From Gammaproteobacteria bacterium (GTDB lineage: Bacteria > Pseudomonadota > Gammaproteobacteria > Pseudomonadales > Azotimanducaceae), in NCBI GenBank assembly GCA_012960535.1, contig DUBB01000027.1:47487-111486 (forward strand): a stretch of 64,000 nucleotides of DNA. Direction: 5' to 3'. Under the pieces are notes generated by a model that had not been told where the DNA came from, did no database searches, and saw only the letters and a program-made list of their open reading frames with translations. This document shows, piece after piece, positions 1 through 9,826 of the stretch (its first letter is position 1; every line of letters starts with the position of its first letter). The translations under genes were made by a program, and so were the position numbers.

Positions 1-1308
1 CTGGTGATTTTTCTCGGCTTAATGGGGCTGGTGCTGGATGATGCTTTCCACCGAAGTGCAGAAGAGGGCGTCCGTGAAAAGCTGATTCTTCAGGTGTATG
101 GTCTGCTGTCAATGACTGAGGATGATAGTGGTGCGCTTTTTTTACCAGAGTCCATGCAGGAGCCCCTGTTTAATACCCTGGGTAGTGGATTATATGGCCT
201 GGTACTCAGGGATGATGCAAGTGCACTCTGGCGTAGTATCTCGGCGCTGGATGTCATTGTCTCTCCTGAGGTTATCAACCGGGTGCAGGCGAACAGGGCT
301 ACCGGGCAGCCTCAGTTCGGGCGAATTGTGCAAGGTAAAGAGCCTGCTTATTTTCTTATTTACCGAGTGAACTGGCTGGGAGAGGAACGGTCAGGTTTTT
401 ATCAGTACCTCATAATAAAAGATTCCTCTGGAATTGAAGCATCACTGGCCAGCTATCGAAATAGCTTGTGGGGTTGGCTTCTGGGTGTGGTGCTGGCACT
501 GGTTTTGCTGCAGTTAATGATTATGACCTGGGGTTTGAGACCGCTGGCAGCTTTTTCTAAGGACATCCTGGTAGTTGAACAAGGCGGCAAGGGCAAGTTG
601 GAAGGGGCCTATGTCTCTGAACTGATGCCCCTGGCGGATAATCTCAATTTACTCATAGAGAACGAGCGAAGTCAGCGAGAGCGATATCGCACTTCATTGG
701 CTGATTTGGCGCATAGTCTGAAAACACCTCTGTCGATTATTCGAAACGCAGTTTCCGGTGTACGGGTAACAGACGCCATCGATAACAATTTCAGAGGAGA
801 ATTGCTCAGGCAGGTTACGCGTATGGATGAACTTATTGGTTATCAGCTGGAGCGGGCGGTAGCCGCCAGCAGTAGGGTGGCCAGAAAGCGAACGCCGGTG
901 ATCCCGTTGCTCGAAAAGCTCGTCTCAGCGATGCACAAGGTTTATAGCGATAAAGGTTTAACCATGAAGGAGAATATAGCGCCAGTTGATTTTTCAGGGG
1001 ATGACAGGGATTTTATGGAGGCCGTGGGTAACCTGCTTGATAATGCCTGTAAATTCGGTCAGAAGCAGGTGCGCATCACCTTGGTTGACCTGGGCCAACA
1101 GCTGCAGCTGTTGATTGAGGATGATGGTCCTGGAATCGCCCCACAAGCGCGTGATCGGGTCCTAAATAGAGGTTCAAGGTTAGATACGGATGAGCCAGGT
1201 CAGGGTATCGGGCTCAGTGTGGTTAATGAAATAGCCGTGCGTTATAAGGGTAGCCTGGAAATATTGGAGAGTGATCTGGGTGGCGCAAAAATCAGTTTGA
1301 TCCTATAG
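1..1308 (+). CDS. PhoQ-like sensor histidine kinase (5' truncated by window edge)
   Basis: Membrane sensor kinase that would autophosphorylate a histidine and pass the phosphate to a response regulator, probably encoded just upstream. The reading frame is open from base 1, so the true start and most of the first membrane helix lie outside the window. Numbering from the GTG codon at 4, a periplasmic domain (about 12-153) is followed by a second membrane helix (about 155-175). The phosphoacceptor is the H-box 'AHSLKTPL' (His237), then N-box 'NLLDNACKFG' and G-boxes 'DDGPGIAP' and 'GQGIGLSVV'. The H-box and the 'NRGSRLDT' stretch closely recall PhoQ. The input signal cannot be read from sequence. 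Confidence 0.88.
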   Translation: MVIFLGLMGLVLDDAFHRSAEEGVREKLILQVYGLLSMTEDDSGALFLPESMQEPLFNTLGSGLYGLVLRDDASALWRSISALDVIVSPEVINRVQANRATGQPQFGRIVQGKEPAYFLIYRVNWLGEERSGFYQYLIIKDSSGIEASLASYRNSLWGWLLGVVLALVLLQLMIMTWGLRPLAAFSKDILVVEQGGKGKLEGAYVSELMPLADNLNLLIENERSQRERYRTSLADLAHSLKTPLSIIRNAVSGVRVTDAIDNNFRGELLRQVTRMDELIGYQLERAVAASSRVARKRTPVIPLLEKLVSAMHKVYSDKGLTMKENIAPVDFSGDDRDFMEAVGNLLDNACKFGQKQVRITLVDLGQQLQLLIEDDGPGIAPQARDRVLNRGSRLDTDEPGQGIGLSVVNEIAVRYKGSLEILESDLGGAKISLIL

Positions 1309-1376
1309 AGGCATCATTAGAAAACTGCCCGCGCCGCCATCGGCCGCCGTACCTTTTACGCTCAGCACGTGGGCGC

Positions 1377-1616
1377 TCAGAGGTCCGAATGACTTCCATC
1401 ACAGAGTGGGGCACCCTGAGTTTGCTTGCAGCCGCAGAAATAGAGTTTGGTTGACTGCTTTGCTTCATATTTCATGGGTAGGAAGTCTGAGCCTTGGTGC
1501 GAACCATCGCAGAGAGGCTGATTTGCACTTTTTCCGCAGGCACACCAGAAGTATGTTTTGCCAGCTTCTACCTCTAGTGGGAAAGGTGCTTTTTGGGCTA
1601 TATCGGCTTGGGCCAA
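1377..1616 (-). CDS. Tandem CDGSH iron-sulfur protein
   Basis: Small (79 aa) soluble protein with two CDGSH-type iron-sulfur motifs, each C-x-C-x2-x3-P-x-C-D-G-S-H: 'CACGKSANQPLCDGSH' and 'CGCKQTQGAPLCDGSH'. Each motif is expected to hold a [2Fe-2S] cluster with three Cys and one His ligand. No membrane anchor is present, unlike mitoNEET. It is convergent with the sensor kinase gene and divergent from the acyl-CoA dehydrogenase gene. Bacterial members probably work in electron transfer or cluster transfer; the exact partner is unknown. Confidence 0.9.
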   Translation of the reverse strand: MAQADIAQKAPFPLEVEAGKTYFWCACGKSANQPLCDGSHQGSDFLPMKYEAKQSTKLYFCGCKQTQGAPLCDGSHSDL

Positions 1617-1772
1617 TTTGATCTCCTTATGGCATTTAGGCTGTTATACATTACTGGCTATGCTACCTTGATGAAATCAGTCTATACAAGCGATAATAAC
1701 CGTATATTTTTGGATCGCAGTGGGAGGGGACTAAATTATTGTCTCATCCTGTATTTTTATTTGGAGTAACCC

Positions 1773-2903
1773 ATGGATTTTTCGTTTTCTGACGAACAGA
1801 GCATGCTGCAGGACAGCGTGCAGCGATTTATACAGAATGACTATAGCTTTGAAAATCGTCAGAAGCTACTTGCTTCTGAAGAAGGCTTTAGTCGCGATAA
1901 CTGGGCAAGTTTTGCAGAACTAGGCTGGTTGGCACTGCCGTTTGATGAAGCCGATGGCGGGTTTGGCGGTACTGCAATTGAAATGATGATCCTGATGGAA
2001 GAGTTTGGCAAGGGGCTCATTGTAGAACCTTACTTATCGAGTATTGTAATGACAGCCTCGCTGATTGCTGAAGCGGGGCTCGATGGGCAGAAAGAGACTT
2101 TGTTGCAGCCGATTTTACAGGGACAGAAATTGGGCGCGCTGGCCTTTGTTGAACCCCAGGCGAGGTTTAATTTAGCTGACGTTAAAACAATTGCTGTTCG
2201 TGACTCCGGCGGTTTCCGTATCAATGGCTTTAAAGGCGTTGTACTGGGTGGACCCAGTGCTGATTTCCTGCTTGTGCCAGCTCGCACCAGTGGATCTCAG
2301 ACAGATGAAGAGGGCATTACCCTTTTTGTAGTGGATGCTGACAGCAGCGGTATTAACAGGCGGAATTACCCGACTATTGATGGCTTCAGGGCGTCGGAAG
2401 TAACCCTGCAGGATGTGGTTGTTGAATCAGATGCGGTGTTAGGAGAGATGGATAAAGGCCTGGGGCTGCTGCAGTTTGGTATTGATCAGGCGATTATGGC
2501 AGTGGGTGCTGAAGCCACTGGCGCCATGGAGGTTCTCTACAAAGCGACGGTCGAATATTGTAAAACAAGAGAACAGTTCGGCCAGCCCATCGGTAAATTT
2601 CAAGTTTTACAGCATCGTATGGTGGATATGTTTATTGAGCATGAACAGACTAAGTCGCTGGCCTATATGGCGGCCATGCGGCTGGCCGAAAATTATGATG
2701 ATGTGTCGAGGAAATCTCTGGCCGCGTTGAAGGTCCAGGTAGGTAAAGGCGGTAAATTTGTCGGGCAGAATGCGGTACAGCTACATGGTGGTATGGGTAT
2801 GACCGATGAACTCAGCGTAGGTCATTACTTCAAAAGATTGACGGCTATAGACACTTTGTTTGGTAATGCCGATTTTCATTTAAAACTTTATGCGAGTTTT
2901 TAA
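1773..2903 (+). CDS. Acyl-CoA dehydrogenase family protein
   Basis: FAD-dependent enzyme (376 aa) oxidising an acyl-CoA thioester at the alpha-beta bond. The three-part fold is visible: an N-terminal helical domain beginning 'MDFSFSDEQSMLQDSVQRF', a middle beta domain, and a C-terminal helical domain with 'YCKTREQFGQPIGKFQ' and 'QLHGGMGMTDE', both typical of the family. A ribosome site (TTGGAGT) precedes the ATG. The next gene starts 14 bp downstream, so the two are probably cotranscribed. Substrate chain length or identity is not evident. Family members that act on steroid or other atypical acyl-CoAs look similar. Confidence 0.9.
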   Translation: MDFSFSDEQSMLQDSVQRFIQNDYSFENRQKLLASEEGFSRDNWASFAELGWLALPFDEADGGFGGTAIEMMILMEEFGKGLIVEPYLSSIVMTASLIAEAGLDGQKETLLQPILQGQKLGALAFVEPQARFNLADVKTIAVRDSGGFRINGFKGVVLGGPSADFLLVPARTSGSQTDEEGITLFVVDADSSGINRRNYPTIDGFRASEVTLQDVVVESDAVLGEMDKGLGLLQFGIDQAIMAVGAEATGAMEVLYKATVEYCKTREQFGQPIGKFQVLQHRMVDMFIEHEQTKSLAYMAAMRLAENYDDVSRKSLAALKVQVGKGGKFVGQNAVQLHGGMGMTDELSVGHYFKRLTAIDTLFGNADFHLKLYASF

Positions 2904-2917
2904 ACTGGAGCAGCGAT

Positions 2918-3772
2918 ATGTCTGAATCCCCTGACTGGTTCTGGGAGGCTGTTGACGATAAGCCAAGCAGTGATTACACAGAAGTCGAAGCGGTAGATAT
3001 TCATTATCTCAGTTGGAGTAAACCCGGCCGGAAGGGGCTCTTGTTTGTTCATGGCCATAATGCGCATGCTCACTGGTGGGATTTTATCGCGCCGCGTTAT
3101 AAAGCCGAATTTCACACTGTGGCCATCGACCTGTCCGGCATGGGGGATAGCGATCATCGAGATGAATATTCAGCAGATCGTTATGCGCTGGAAATAAAAG
3201 CGGTTGCCGATGCTGCTGATATGAGTAGTGATACCGTACTGGTCGCACATAGTTTTGGCGGATTAATGGCGCTAAGGGCCATGGCATCGTTTCCTGAACG
3301 CTTTAAGGCATTGATTCTGCTGGATTCAGGCGTTAAGCATCCTGATGATGAAACGCCAAGAGAACCGGAACGCTGGAACAAGCCGAAGGTTTATCCTGAT
3401 TTGGAGATAGCGAGATCCAGATTCCGCCTGCAACCCCCGCAGACCTGCGAAAATGAATATATTGTCAAGCACATTGCCAGGCACTCGATAGAGCATATTG
3501 ACGATGGTTTTGTCTGGAAATTTGATGAAGAACTGAATTCAAGGATGCAGCAAAGCGGAGATTTTGCAGAAGATCTCGCCAGTATTAAAAAACCTGTGAG
3601 CCTCATGTATGGTGAGTTAAGTGCGTATTTCAGCAGTAAAAGCGCACAACACATGGCATCTATAAAAAACGATCTAACGGTAATAGAACTCGAGGATGCG
3701 CAGCATCATTTGTTTCTGGATCAGCCTGTATCTTTTATGGATAAACTCGATGAAATTCTGGCCGGATATTGA
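2918..3772 (+). CDS. Alpha/beta hydrolase
   Basis: Soluble alpha/beta-hydrolase fold protein (284 aa). The oxyanion region is 'FVHGHNAHAHWWDF', the nucleophile elbow is 'VAHSFGGLMAL' (Ser at G-x-S-x-G-like position), and the catalytic His is likely in 'DAQHHLFLDQP'. The acid residue is uncertain; 'MYGELSAYF' sits where an Asp or Glu is expected. It lies 14 bp after the acyl-CoA dehydrogenase gene, and a TGGAGC ribosome site precedes the ATG. Its location suggests a role in fatty acid or acyl-CoA metabolism (thioesterase, esterase or epoxide hydrolase-like), but the substrate is not known. Confidence 0.85.
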   Translation: MSESPDWFWEAVDDKPSSDYTEVEAVDIHYLSWSKPGRKGLLFVHGHNAHAHWWDFIAPRYKAEFHTVAIDLSGMGDSDHRDEYSADRYALEIKAVADAADMSSDTVLVAHSFGGLMALRAMASFPERFKALILLDSGVKHPDDETPREPERWNKPKVYPDLEIARSRFRLQPPQTCENEYIVKHIARHSIEHIDDGFVWKFDEELNSRMQQSGDFAEDLASIKKPVSLMYGELSAYFSSKSAQHMASIKNDLTVIELEDAQHHLFLDQPVSFMDKLDEILAGY

Positions 3773-3843
3773 TTCTCTGCTCCTCTGGACTTGAATTCGG
3801 CTATTAAAGCGAAGCAATAAAACAAAGCAACGAAACGAAGCAA

Positions 3844-3871
3844 AAAAAAGGAGCCAATCGGCTCCTTTTTT
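3844..3871. terminator. Bidirectional intrinsic terminator
   Basis: A run of A, the stem GGAGCC, loop AATC, stem GGCTCC and a run of T. Because A-tract and T-tract flank a GC-rich hairpin, it can end transcription from both sides. It sits between the convergent hydrolase (+) and thiolase (-) genes. Confidence 0.92.
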
Positions 3872-3889
3872 AATAATCAGGGCTGAGTA

Positions 3890-5077
3890 TCAGCAGGCCT
3901 CGAACAAACCAGCTGCACCCATTCCTCCGCCAATACACATGCTGACGATACCGTACTTTTTGTCTCGTCGACGTAGTTCGCGAACAATGTGGCCAGTGAG
4001 TCGAGAGCCCGTCATTCCAAATGGATGACCAATTGAAATTGAACCACCATTGACATTATATATTTCTGGATCAATGCCAAGGGCATCCCTGGAATAGACA
4101 CATTGTGATGCAAAAGCTTCGTTTAGCTCTACCAGGTCGATATCAGCCATTTCCAGCCCGGTTGCTTTTAATAACTTGGGAATGGCAAATACGGGGCCGA
4201 TACCCATTTCGTCGGGTTCACATCCGGCCACTGTCCAGCCTCTGAAGTAGGCCATGGGTTCAAGGCCCAGTTGAGCGGCTCGATCTGCGCTCATCACCAG
4301 GGTCATGGAAGCGCCATCAGATAACTGCGATGCATTGCCCGCTGTGACCGTACCATCTTCTTCAAAAACCGGTTTCAGCTTTGACAAGCCAGCCAGCGTG
4401 GTTTCAGGTCTGTTGCATTCGTCGCCAACGCAGACGCCGTCAACGATTTCCGTTTCTTTAGTTTCTTTGTTGACGATCTTTGCCCATTTTGTCGGCATAG
4501 GCGTAATTTCATCATCAAAAAGCCCTGCCTGTTGTGCCGCAGCTGTTCGTAACTGGCTTTCCAGAGAGAATTCATCTTGATATTCACGGGACACATTGTA
4601 TCGACGAGCGACGACTTCCGCTGTATTGCCCATGGCCATAAAGATATCGGGTGATATTTCTCTTATCGTTGGATGTGGCTGGGATTTGCCGGGTGTCTGT
4701 CGAGTTCCTGCTGAAATGGACTCAACTCCGCCCGCAATCATGATGTCCGAGCAACCGCTGGCTATCTGGTTCGCTGCAAAGGCGATAGAATTGAGGCCGG
4801 ATGAGCAAGCTCGTGAGATGGTGGAGCCCGCTACCGTCACCGGTAGTTTAGATAGGATCACCGCCAGTCGGGCAAGATTGCCCCCCTGTTCCCCTGTCTG
4901 CGATGCAGCGCCAACGATTACGTCTTCTACTTCCGCGGGATCAATCTGACTGTTCCTTGCCAGCAGCGAGTCGATACAATGCGCTACCATATCGTCTGGT
5001 CGGGTTAGATTGAAGGTGCCCCGGAAAGATTTTGCAAGTCCTGTTCGAACGCTATCTACTATTACCACATCACGCAT
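3890..5077 (-). CDS. Thiolase (acetyl-CoA C-acyltransferase)
   Basis: Condenses or thiolytically cleaves acyl-CoAs in beta-oxidation or short-chain biosynthesis (395 aa). All three thiolase active-site elements are present: nucleophilic Cys in '[11 protein letters not shown]', His in '[16 protein letters not shown]', and the second Cys in '[12 protein letters not shown]'. The frame is open further upstream to 5146. I place the start at 5077 because the family begins with '[13 protein letters not shown]' and a GGAGAG ribosome site lies just before it. The nearby acyl-CoA dehydrogenase fits a beta-oxidation role, though the gene is in the opposite orientation. Confidence 0.93.
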   Translation of the reverse strand: MRDVVIVDSVRTGLAKSFRGTFNLTRPDDMVAHCIDSLLARNSQIDPAEVEDVIVGAASQTGEQGGNLARLAVILSKLPVTVAGSTISRACSSGLNSIAFAANQIASGCSDIMIAGGVESISAGTRQTPGKSQPHPTIREISPDIFMAMGNTAEVVARRYNVSREYQDEFSLESQLRTAAAQQAGLFDDEITPMPTKWAKIVNKETKETEIVDGVCVGDECNRPETTLAGLSKLKPVFEEDGTVTAGNASQLSDGASMTLVMSADRAAQLGLEPMAYFRGWTVAGCEPDEMGIGPVFAIPKLLKATGLEMADIDLVELNEAFASQCVYSRDALGIDPEIYNVNGGSISIGHPFGMTGSRLTGHIVRELRRRDKKYGIVSMCIGGGMGAAGLFEAC

Positions 5078-5202
5078 GCTGACTCTCCATTGATTTTTCG
5101 TGCTTGAATTAGTGCTATTGTGCCTCTTTTTTATACTAGGAAACAACCGCCAATAGAGTGATCTTAAGTATATTGATCTCTTTGATCGGGGAAGATAGCA
5201 GT

Positions 5203-7005
5203 TTATCGCCAGGGTTCAATTGTATTTGCCAGGTGCTGGACACTTTCTCTTAAACCACCAGGCGCATTTCTGGCCAACCAGAGGCGTTCGTGTTCCGCTA
5301 TGATTTTGCTGATATCCGCATCGAGTTGCTGTTTTTTCACGGCATTGTTTCTGAAGGATAAAAGTCTGTGGACGCCGTGAATCGACATCCGAGCTGCATT
5401 ACGAATCTCGTCCTGTACCAGATTCAGATTGGTTGAATCGCTGCTGGGGAGGGCCTGACTGATGCTTGACAGTTCGCTGACACAGTTTTGAAGTTGTTGA
5501 TCGCTAATGGTTTGCGTGGTGCTGGGCTCGTTTCGCATAGACCAGAACAGGGTTCGATTGAATAGGGTTGCATTGCGAATTCTGGAGGGAGCCAGCGAGG
5601 AGACCTGGCCTAGTCGGACAAGCAATTCGGCGGTCTCAGCGCCCGGTTCTTTAAGGAAAACCTGATTGATTGCGCCAGCAAGGTCAATTCTTCGGGCTGC
5701 TTTGTGGTTCCAGCTATGACATGCAGCCAGGATAAAACCAGGGTAGCTGATCGGTAGATACTGGTGATGACCATTATCTCCCCAGTCCGTAACCAGATAG
5801 CCGCAAGACCCCGTGTTAAGGCCATTGCGGGCCGCATTGGCCAGATTTTTCCTGGCATTATCAATTCGACCGGTCAGTGAATTCCAACTGGACGTGCCTG
5901 GGCATACATAGAAATCCAGACCCTGGTCTGCCATGTGTTCGCATTCTCGCTTGAAAGGATGGTCGCCTTCGTAACCCCAGTTCAAGGCAATCATGTCTTT
6001 GGGCAGTTGCCCCAGGCTACTGGGTTGTCTGAGAACAATATCACTCCAGAACTGGGTACGACGATCATATTGATTGCTTAGCTTGTTTATTCTGGCAAGG
6101 AAATCGACATAGACTTGAGTGGTACCTTTTTTTGCGCATTTTTTCTTGCTCCAGCCGAGGCCTAACTCCCAGGGTTCATCACCACCGATGTTAAACAGCT
6201 TGCCGTCAAATAACGGCAGATACTCGCCATAGAGCTCATCCAGGAGATCCAGACTTTTTTGGTTAGGTCTTAGCGTGCTACCGGTATCTGATCGGGTATT
6301 GGACAAGGGATGGGTGAAGCCATTCGGGCATTCAGCATATTGATGATATTCCGGGTATCTTAACCATCTTTCGAAGTGGCCGAAGGAATTGAGGTTTGGC
6401 ACCAGGTCAATAAAGCGCTCGTTACAGTGGCGCTTTAGACACAGGATATCGTTGCTGTTAAGGGGGGAGGAATCGACCCAGACGCGCTCGTGGCGACTGA
6501 ATGCAAAGGTATGTTCAGTGTATAACTGTAATTGATTAATTTTCAGGCAGGCAAACTGATCTATCAATTGCTTCAGTGAAGCAACCGTTGGTACTTTACA
6601 CCGGCTGATGTCCAGCATGACGCCGCGTTGGTCGAAGTCGGGTTGATCCTCAATAGCAAAGCAGTTAATCGTGTCATCTGCCTGGTCGAGAATCTGCTGC
6701 AACGTCATTAGGCCGTAGAAAGTGCCTGTTTCTGAGCTGGCGGTAAGATCGATGCCCTGTTCACCGGCAATGAGCTGGTAAGCCCCTTCGATTTTCTCAC
6801 CACCCTGGCGAATCCGAAGCAGGATAGATTCATTTTGCTGTGTTCCATAGGAGATTGTTAAGTTAGGTTTTGTTGCTATCATTCTTAGCAGCGCTGCGGT
6901 CAGGCGCTCCGATATGGGTTGCTGAACCAGAATTTTATTTCGCTGCGTGAGTCGCAGTGTTTTACGTTGATAGGATGCTTTTCTGGGAGGGGGGTAAATC
7001 TGCAT
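5203..7005 (-). CDS. Glycoside hydrolase family 20 (beta-N-acetylhexosaminidase-like)
   Basis: Predicted exo-hexosaminidase (600 aa) removing terminal GlcNAc or GalNAc. The N-terminal part (about 1-125) looks like the zincin-like GH20b domain. The TIM barrel begins near 'QRGVMLDISRCKVPT' and contains the catalytic pair in 'FNIGGDEPWELG' (substrate-assisting Asp followed by the acid Glu). The C-terminal part, with 'GYLVTDWGDNGHHQY', closes the barrel and adds a helical region. No signal peptide is visible, so it is probably cytoplasmic, acting on imported or recycled amino sugars. The start is supported only by a weak ribosome site. The substrate is inferred from the family. Confidence 0.82.
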   Translation of the reverse strand: MQIYPPPRKASYQRKTLRLTQRNKILVQQPISERLTAALLRMIATKPNLTISYGTQQNESILLRIRQGGEKIEGAYQLIAGEQGIDLTASSETGTFYGLMTLQQILDQADDTINCFAIEDQPDFDQRGVMLDISRCKVPTVASLKQLIDQFACLKINQLQLYTEHTFAFSRHERVWVDSSPLNSNDILCLKRHCNERFIDLVPNLNSFGHFERWLRYPEYHQYAECPNGFTHPLSNTRSDTGSTLRPNQKSLDLLDELYGEYLPLFDGKLFNIGGDEPWELGLGWSKKKCAKKGTTQVYVDFLARINKLSNQYDRRTQFWSDIVLRQPSSLGQLPKDMIALNWGYEGDHPFKRECEHMADQGLDFYVCPGTSSWNSLTGRIDNARKNLANAARNGLNTGSCGYLVTDWGDNGHHQYLPISYPGFILAACHSWNHKAARRIDLAGAINQVFLKEPGAETAELLVRLGQVSSLAPSRIRNATLFNRTLFWSMRNEPSTTQTISDQQLQNCVSELSSISQALPSSDSTNLNLVQDEIRNAARMSIHGVHRLLSFRNNAVKKQQLDADISKIIAEHERLWLARNAPGGLRESVQHLANTIEPWR

Positions 7006-7019
7006 AGCTGCATAAGGAA

Positions 7020-7047
7020 TTGAAATTCAACCCTATTAAGACATAAT
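7020..7047 (+). promoter_or_regulatory. Candidate sigma70 promoter of glpK
   Basis: TTGAAA and CATAAT are separated by 16 bp and lie 36 bp before the glpK start, which has a GAGGG ribosome site. Found by eye; no activator or GlpR operator was recognised. Confidence 0.4.
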
Positions 7048-7083
7048 CAAGGTGCTCTGTCATGTTACTCACGAGGGAAATGT

Positions 7084-8565
7084 ATGCCTGCTTACCTATT
7101 AGCCATAGATCAGGGAACGACCAGTTCCAGGGCGATTATATTTAATGAAGCAAGTGAAATAGTCGCGCTTGCCCAACAGGAGTTCACGCAGTATTTTCCG
7201 AAGGATGGCTGGGTTGAGCACGATCCTGAAGAAATTTGGGACAGCGTCAAGCAGGTGGTCCGGCAGGCCTTGCAGGAAGCAGGCTTAGCGGCAATAGATC
7301 TGACTGCAATTGGCATTACCAACCAGCGCGAGACCACGATTATATGGGATCGGTCCACCGGTGAGGCGATCCACCCGGCCATTGTCTGGCAGGACCGCAG
7401 GACGGCACCGCTGTGTGAGCAGCTTAGAGATCAGGGCCTTGCTGACAGTATTCAGGCGAAGACTGGTCTGTTAATTGATCCTTATTTTTCCGGTACCAAA
7501 GTGAAATGGATTCTAGAACAGGTGCCTTCAGCTCGGACCAGGGCAGAAGCAGGCGAGCTGGCGTTCGGCACGATAGATTCTTTTTTGTTGTGGCGATTAA
7601 CTTCAGGTAAGAATCATAAAACGGATGCCAGTAATGCTGCTAGGACCTTGATGTTTAACATCCATGATCAGCAATGGGATAGCGAAATTCTGGATTGGCT
7701 GGATATCCCAGGGGCGCTTCTACCGACGGTAGAGGACTGTAGTGCCGATTTCGGCGTATGTGATCCGGATCTGTTTGGTGCTGCTGTGCCGATCTGTGGC
7801 ATGGCTGGAGATCAGCAGGCGGCCCTGATTGGGCAGGGTTGTTTTAAACCCGGTATGACAAAATCCACGTATGGCACGGGGTGTTTTGTCATTATGAATA
7901 CCGGTCGTGAGGCCGTGATTTCCAAAAATGCACTGTTAACAACGGTGGCGTACAGGTTAAATGGCGAGGTCACCTACGGCCTTGAAGGTTCTATTTTTGT
8001 CGCTGGGGCAGCTGTGCAGTGGCTTCGTGATGAACTCAAACTGATTGCCTCTGCCAGTGCAACAGAAAGCCTGGCCAGCAATAATCCAGATAGTCACGGG
8101 GTCTACATGGTGCCTGCTTTTACGGGTCTTGGTGCGCCTTACTGGGATGCACAGGCGCGGGGTGCCATACTGGGCCTGACCCGCGATTCTGGCATATCCG
8201 ATATTGTTACTGCTACGCTTCAATCCATGGCTTACCAGACCAGAGATCTGCTCAATGCAATGCTTAGCGATGGCATAGATTCCCGGTTGATAAGAGTCGA
8301 TGGTGGTATGGTTGCTAATAACTGGATGGTTCAGTATCTGGCCGATATTCTACAGATAACTGTGGACCGGCCTAAGGTCACAGAAACGACTGCACTTGGC
8401 GCTGCCTATTTAGCAGGGTTGCATACCGGTGTGTTCAGTTCTTTGAGTGATCTTGCTGATAACTGGCAGCTGGAACGTCGTTTTGAGCCAGAAATGGATA
8501 CAGCAACCAGTACTGAGCGTTATGAAGGCTGGTTAGACGCAGTAGGCCGGATCCGTAGCCATTGA
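7084..8565 (+). CDS. glpK: Glycerol kinase
   Basis: Phosphorylates glycerol to sn-glycerol-3-phosphate with ATP, in the cytoplasm. At 493 aa it has the family's normal length. The N-terminal phosphate motif '[16 protein letters not shown]', the glycerol-binding region '[14 protein letters not shown]', and the second ATPase half with '[14 protein letters not shown]' and '[15 protein letters not shown]' are all intact. No glpF, glpD or glpR lies beside it. It converges on argD with only 2 bp between stop codons. Confidence 0.97.
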   Translation: MPAYLLAIDQGTTSSRAIIFNEASEIVALAQQEFTQYFPKDGWVEHDPEEIWDSVKQVVRQALQEAGLAAIDLTAIGITNQRETTIIWDRSTGEAIHPAIVWQDRRTAPLCEQLRDQGLADSIQAKTGLLIDPYFSGTKVKWILEQVPSARTRAEAGELAFGTIDSFLLWRLTSGKNHKTDASNAARTLMFNIHDQQWDSEILDWLDIPGALLPTVEDCSADFGVCDPDLFGAAVPICGMAGDQQAALIGQGCFKPGMTKSTYGTGCFVIMNTGREAVISKNALLTTVAYRLNGEVTYGLEGSIFVAGAAVQWLRDELKLIASASATESLASNNPDSHGVYMVPAFTGLGAPYWDAQARGAILGLTRDSGISDIVTATLQSMAYQTRDLLNAMLSDGIDSRLIRVDGGMVANNWMVQYLADILQITVDRPKVTETTALGAAYLAGLHTGVFSSLSDLADNWQLERRFEPEMDTATSTERYEGWLDAVGRIRSH

Positions 8566-8567
8566 TT

Positions 8568-9731
8568 TTATAAGGTCTCAACAAGCCCACAGACGATGTC
8601 ACAGATCTGATCAGCCTGCTGCTCGTCTATTATCAGGGGTGGCAGCAGGCGGATGATGGAGTCCGCAGCTACATTGATCAGCAGGCCTTTCTGCAGTGCT
8701 TTCTGAACCAGATCAGTGCAGGGACGCTCCAGTTCGATGCCAATCATTAAACCTTTACCACGGACTTCGCGAACCACGTTGAGGTGGCCGAGTCTCTGTG
8801 AGAACTGGGAGAGCATGTGTTCGCCGATTGCTGTGACCTGCTTGTCAATATCCAGTCTTTCAAATTCATCGAGTACGGTCAGCGCTACCGCGCAACTCAA
8901 GGGGTTACCACCAAAAGTCGAACCATGATTGCCAGGTCCAAATACCTGCGCAGCATCGCCACTGGCAAGGCAGACGCCTATAGGAACGCCATTGCCCAAT
9001 CCTTTTGCTGTTGTCACCAGATCAGGGATAATGCCACTGTGTTGATAGCAGAAGTAGGCGCCCGTTCGGCAATTACCCGATTGCACTTCATCTAGGATCA
9101 TCAGCCAGCCCTGAGCATTGCAGATTTCGCGGATGCCGATAAGGTATTTCTCATCAGGAATCTGTATGCCGGCCTCTCCCTGAATGGGTTCAACCATCAC
9201 CGCGACAACATTTTGCATCTGTTTCGCGATTTGTTCGATGGACTCCAAGTCGTTATAGGGGACTCGCGCAAATCCGCCGACCAGAGGTTCAAAGCCGGCC
9301 TGTACTTTTCTATTTCCCGTTGCTGTCAAGGTGGCCATGGTGCGACCGTGGAAAGAAGCGTCGGCGACAATAATACAAGGTTCCACTATGCCTTTCTGAT
9401 GGCCATAAAGCCGGGCAATTTTAATGGCGCATTCGTTGGCTTCAGCGCCTGAATTGCCGAAAAACATGTTTTCCATTCCGGTTAATGAGGCCAGTTTTTC
9501 TGCCAGTTTTTCCTGACTGGGAATACGATAAAGATTTGAAGTGTGTAACAGTTGCTGGCTCTGTGCAGCCAGCGTTTTTGCTATTGCTGGGTTAGCATGG
9601 CCCAGTGCGATCACACCCAGGCCGGAAAGGGCATCCAGGTATCGATTGCCCTGGTCGTCGTAAAGCCAGGGACCCTCACCTCGTACAAATGCAACATCAA
9701 TACGACCATAAGTTGGCATAATGGCGTTCAT
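8568..9731 (-). CDS. argD: Acetylornithine/succinyldiaminopimelate-type aminotransferase
   Basis: Class-III PLP aminotransferase (387 aa) that would convert N-acetylglutamate semialdehyde to N-acetylornithine in arginine synthesis. The PLP lysine is in 'VTTAKGLGNGVPIG'; 'IIVADASFHGRTMATLTATG' and 'EPIQGEAGI' and 'LDEVQSGNCRTG' are family signatures. Close length and motifs favour ArgD over the omega-amino-acid transaminases. It is divergent from the hydantoinase-B gene with a 95-bp gap. argG lies 6 kb away, so the arginine genes are not clustered here. Confidence 0.88.
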   Translation of the reverse strand: MNAIMPTYGRIDVAFVRGEGPWLYDDQGNRYLDALSGLGVIALGHANPAIAKTLAAQSQQLLHTSNLYRIPSQEKLAEKLASLTGMENMFFGNSGAEANECAIKIARLYGHQKGIVEPCIIVADASFHGRTMATLTATGNRKVQAGFEPLVGGFARVPYNDLESIEQIAKQMQNVVAVMVEPIQGEAGIQIPDEKYLIGIREICNAQGWLMILDEVQSGNCRTGAYFCYQHSGIIPDLVTTAKGLGNGVPIGVCLASGDAAQVFGPGNHGSTFGGNPLSCAVALTVLDEFERLDIDKQVTAIGEHMLSQFSQRLGHLNVVREVRGKGLMIGIELERPCTDLVQKALQKGLLINVAADSIIRLLPPLIIDEQQADQICDIVCGLVETL

Positions 9732-9826
9732 AATTATAGCTTCCTATCTGGATCTGCACCTTTAGAGTTGAAATAATAAACCAGAAATGCTTGAGTCAAA
9801 AGCATCCATTGAGGAGATCGCAGGCT

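Noticed and set aside
5610..5864. Minus-strand ORF inside the GH20 gene
   Set aside because: Alternative frame of a confidently identified gene; no family resemblance.
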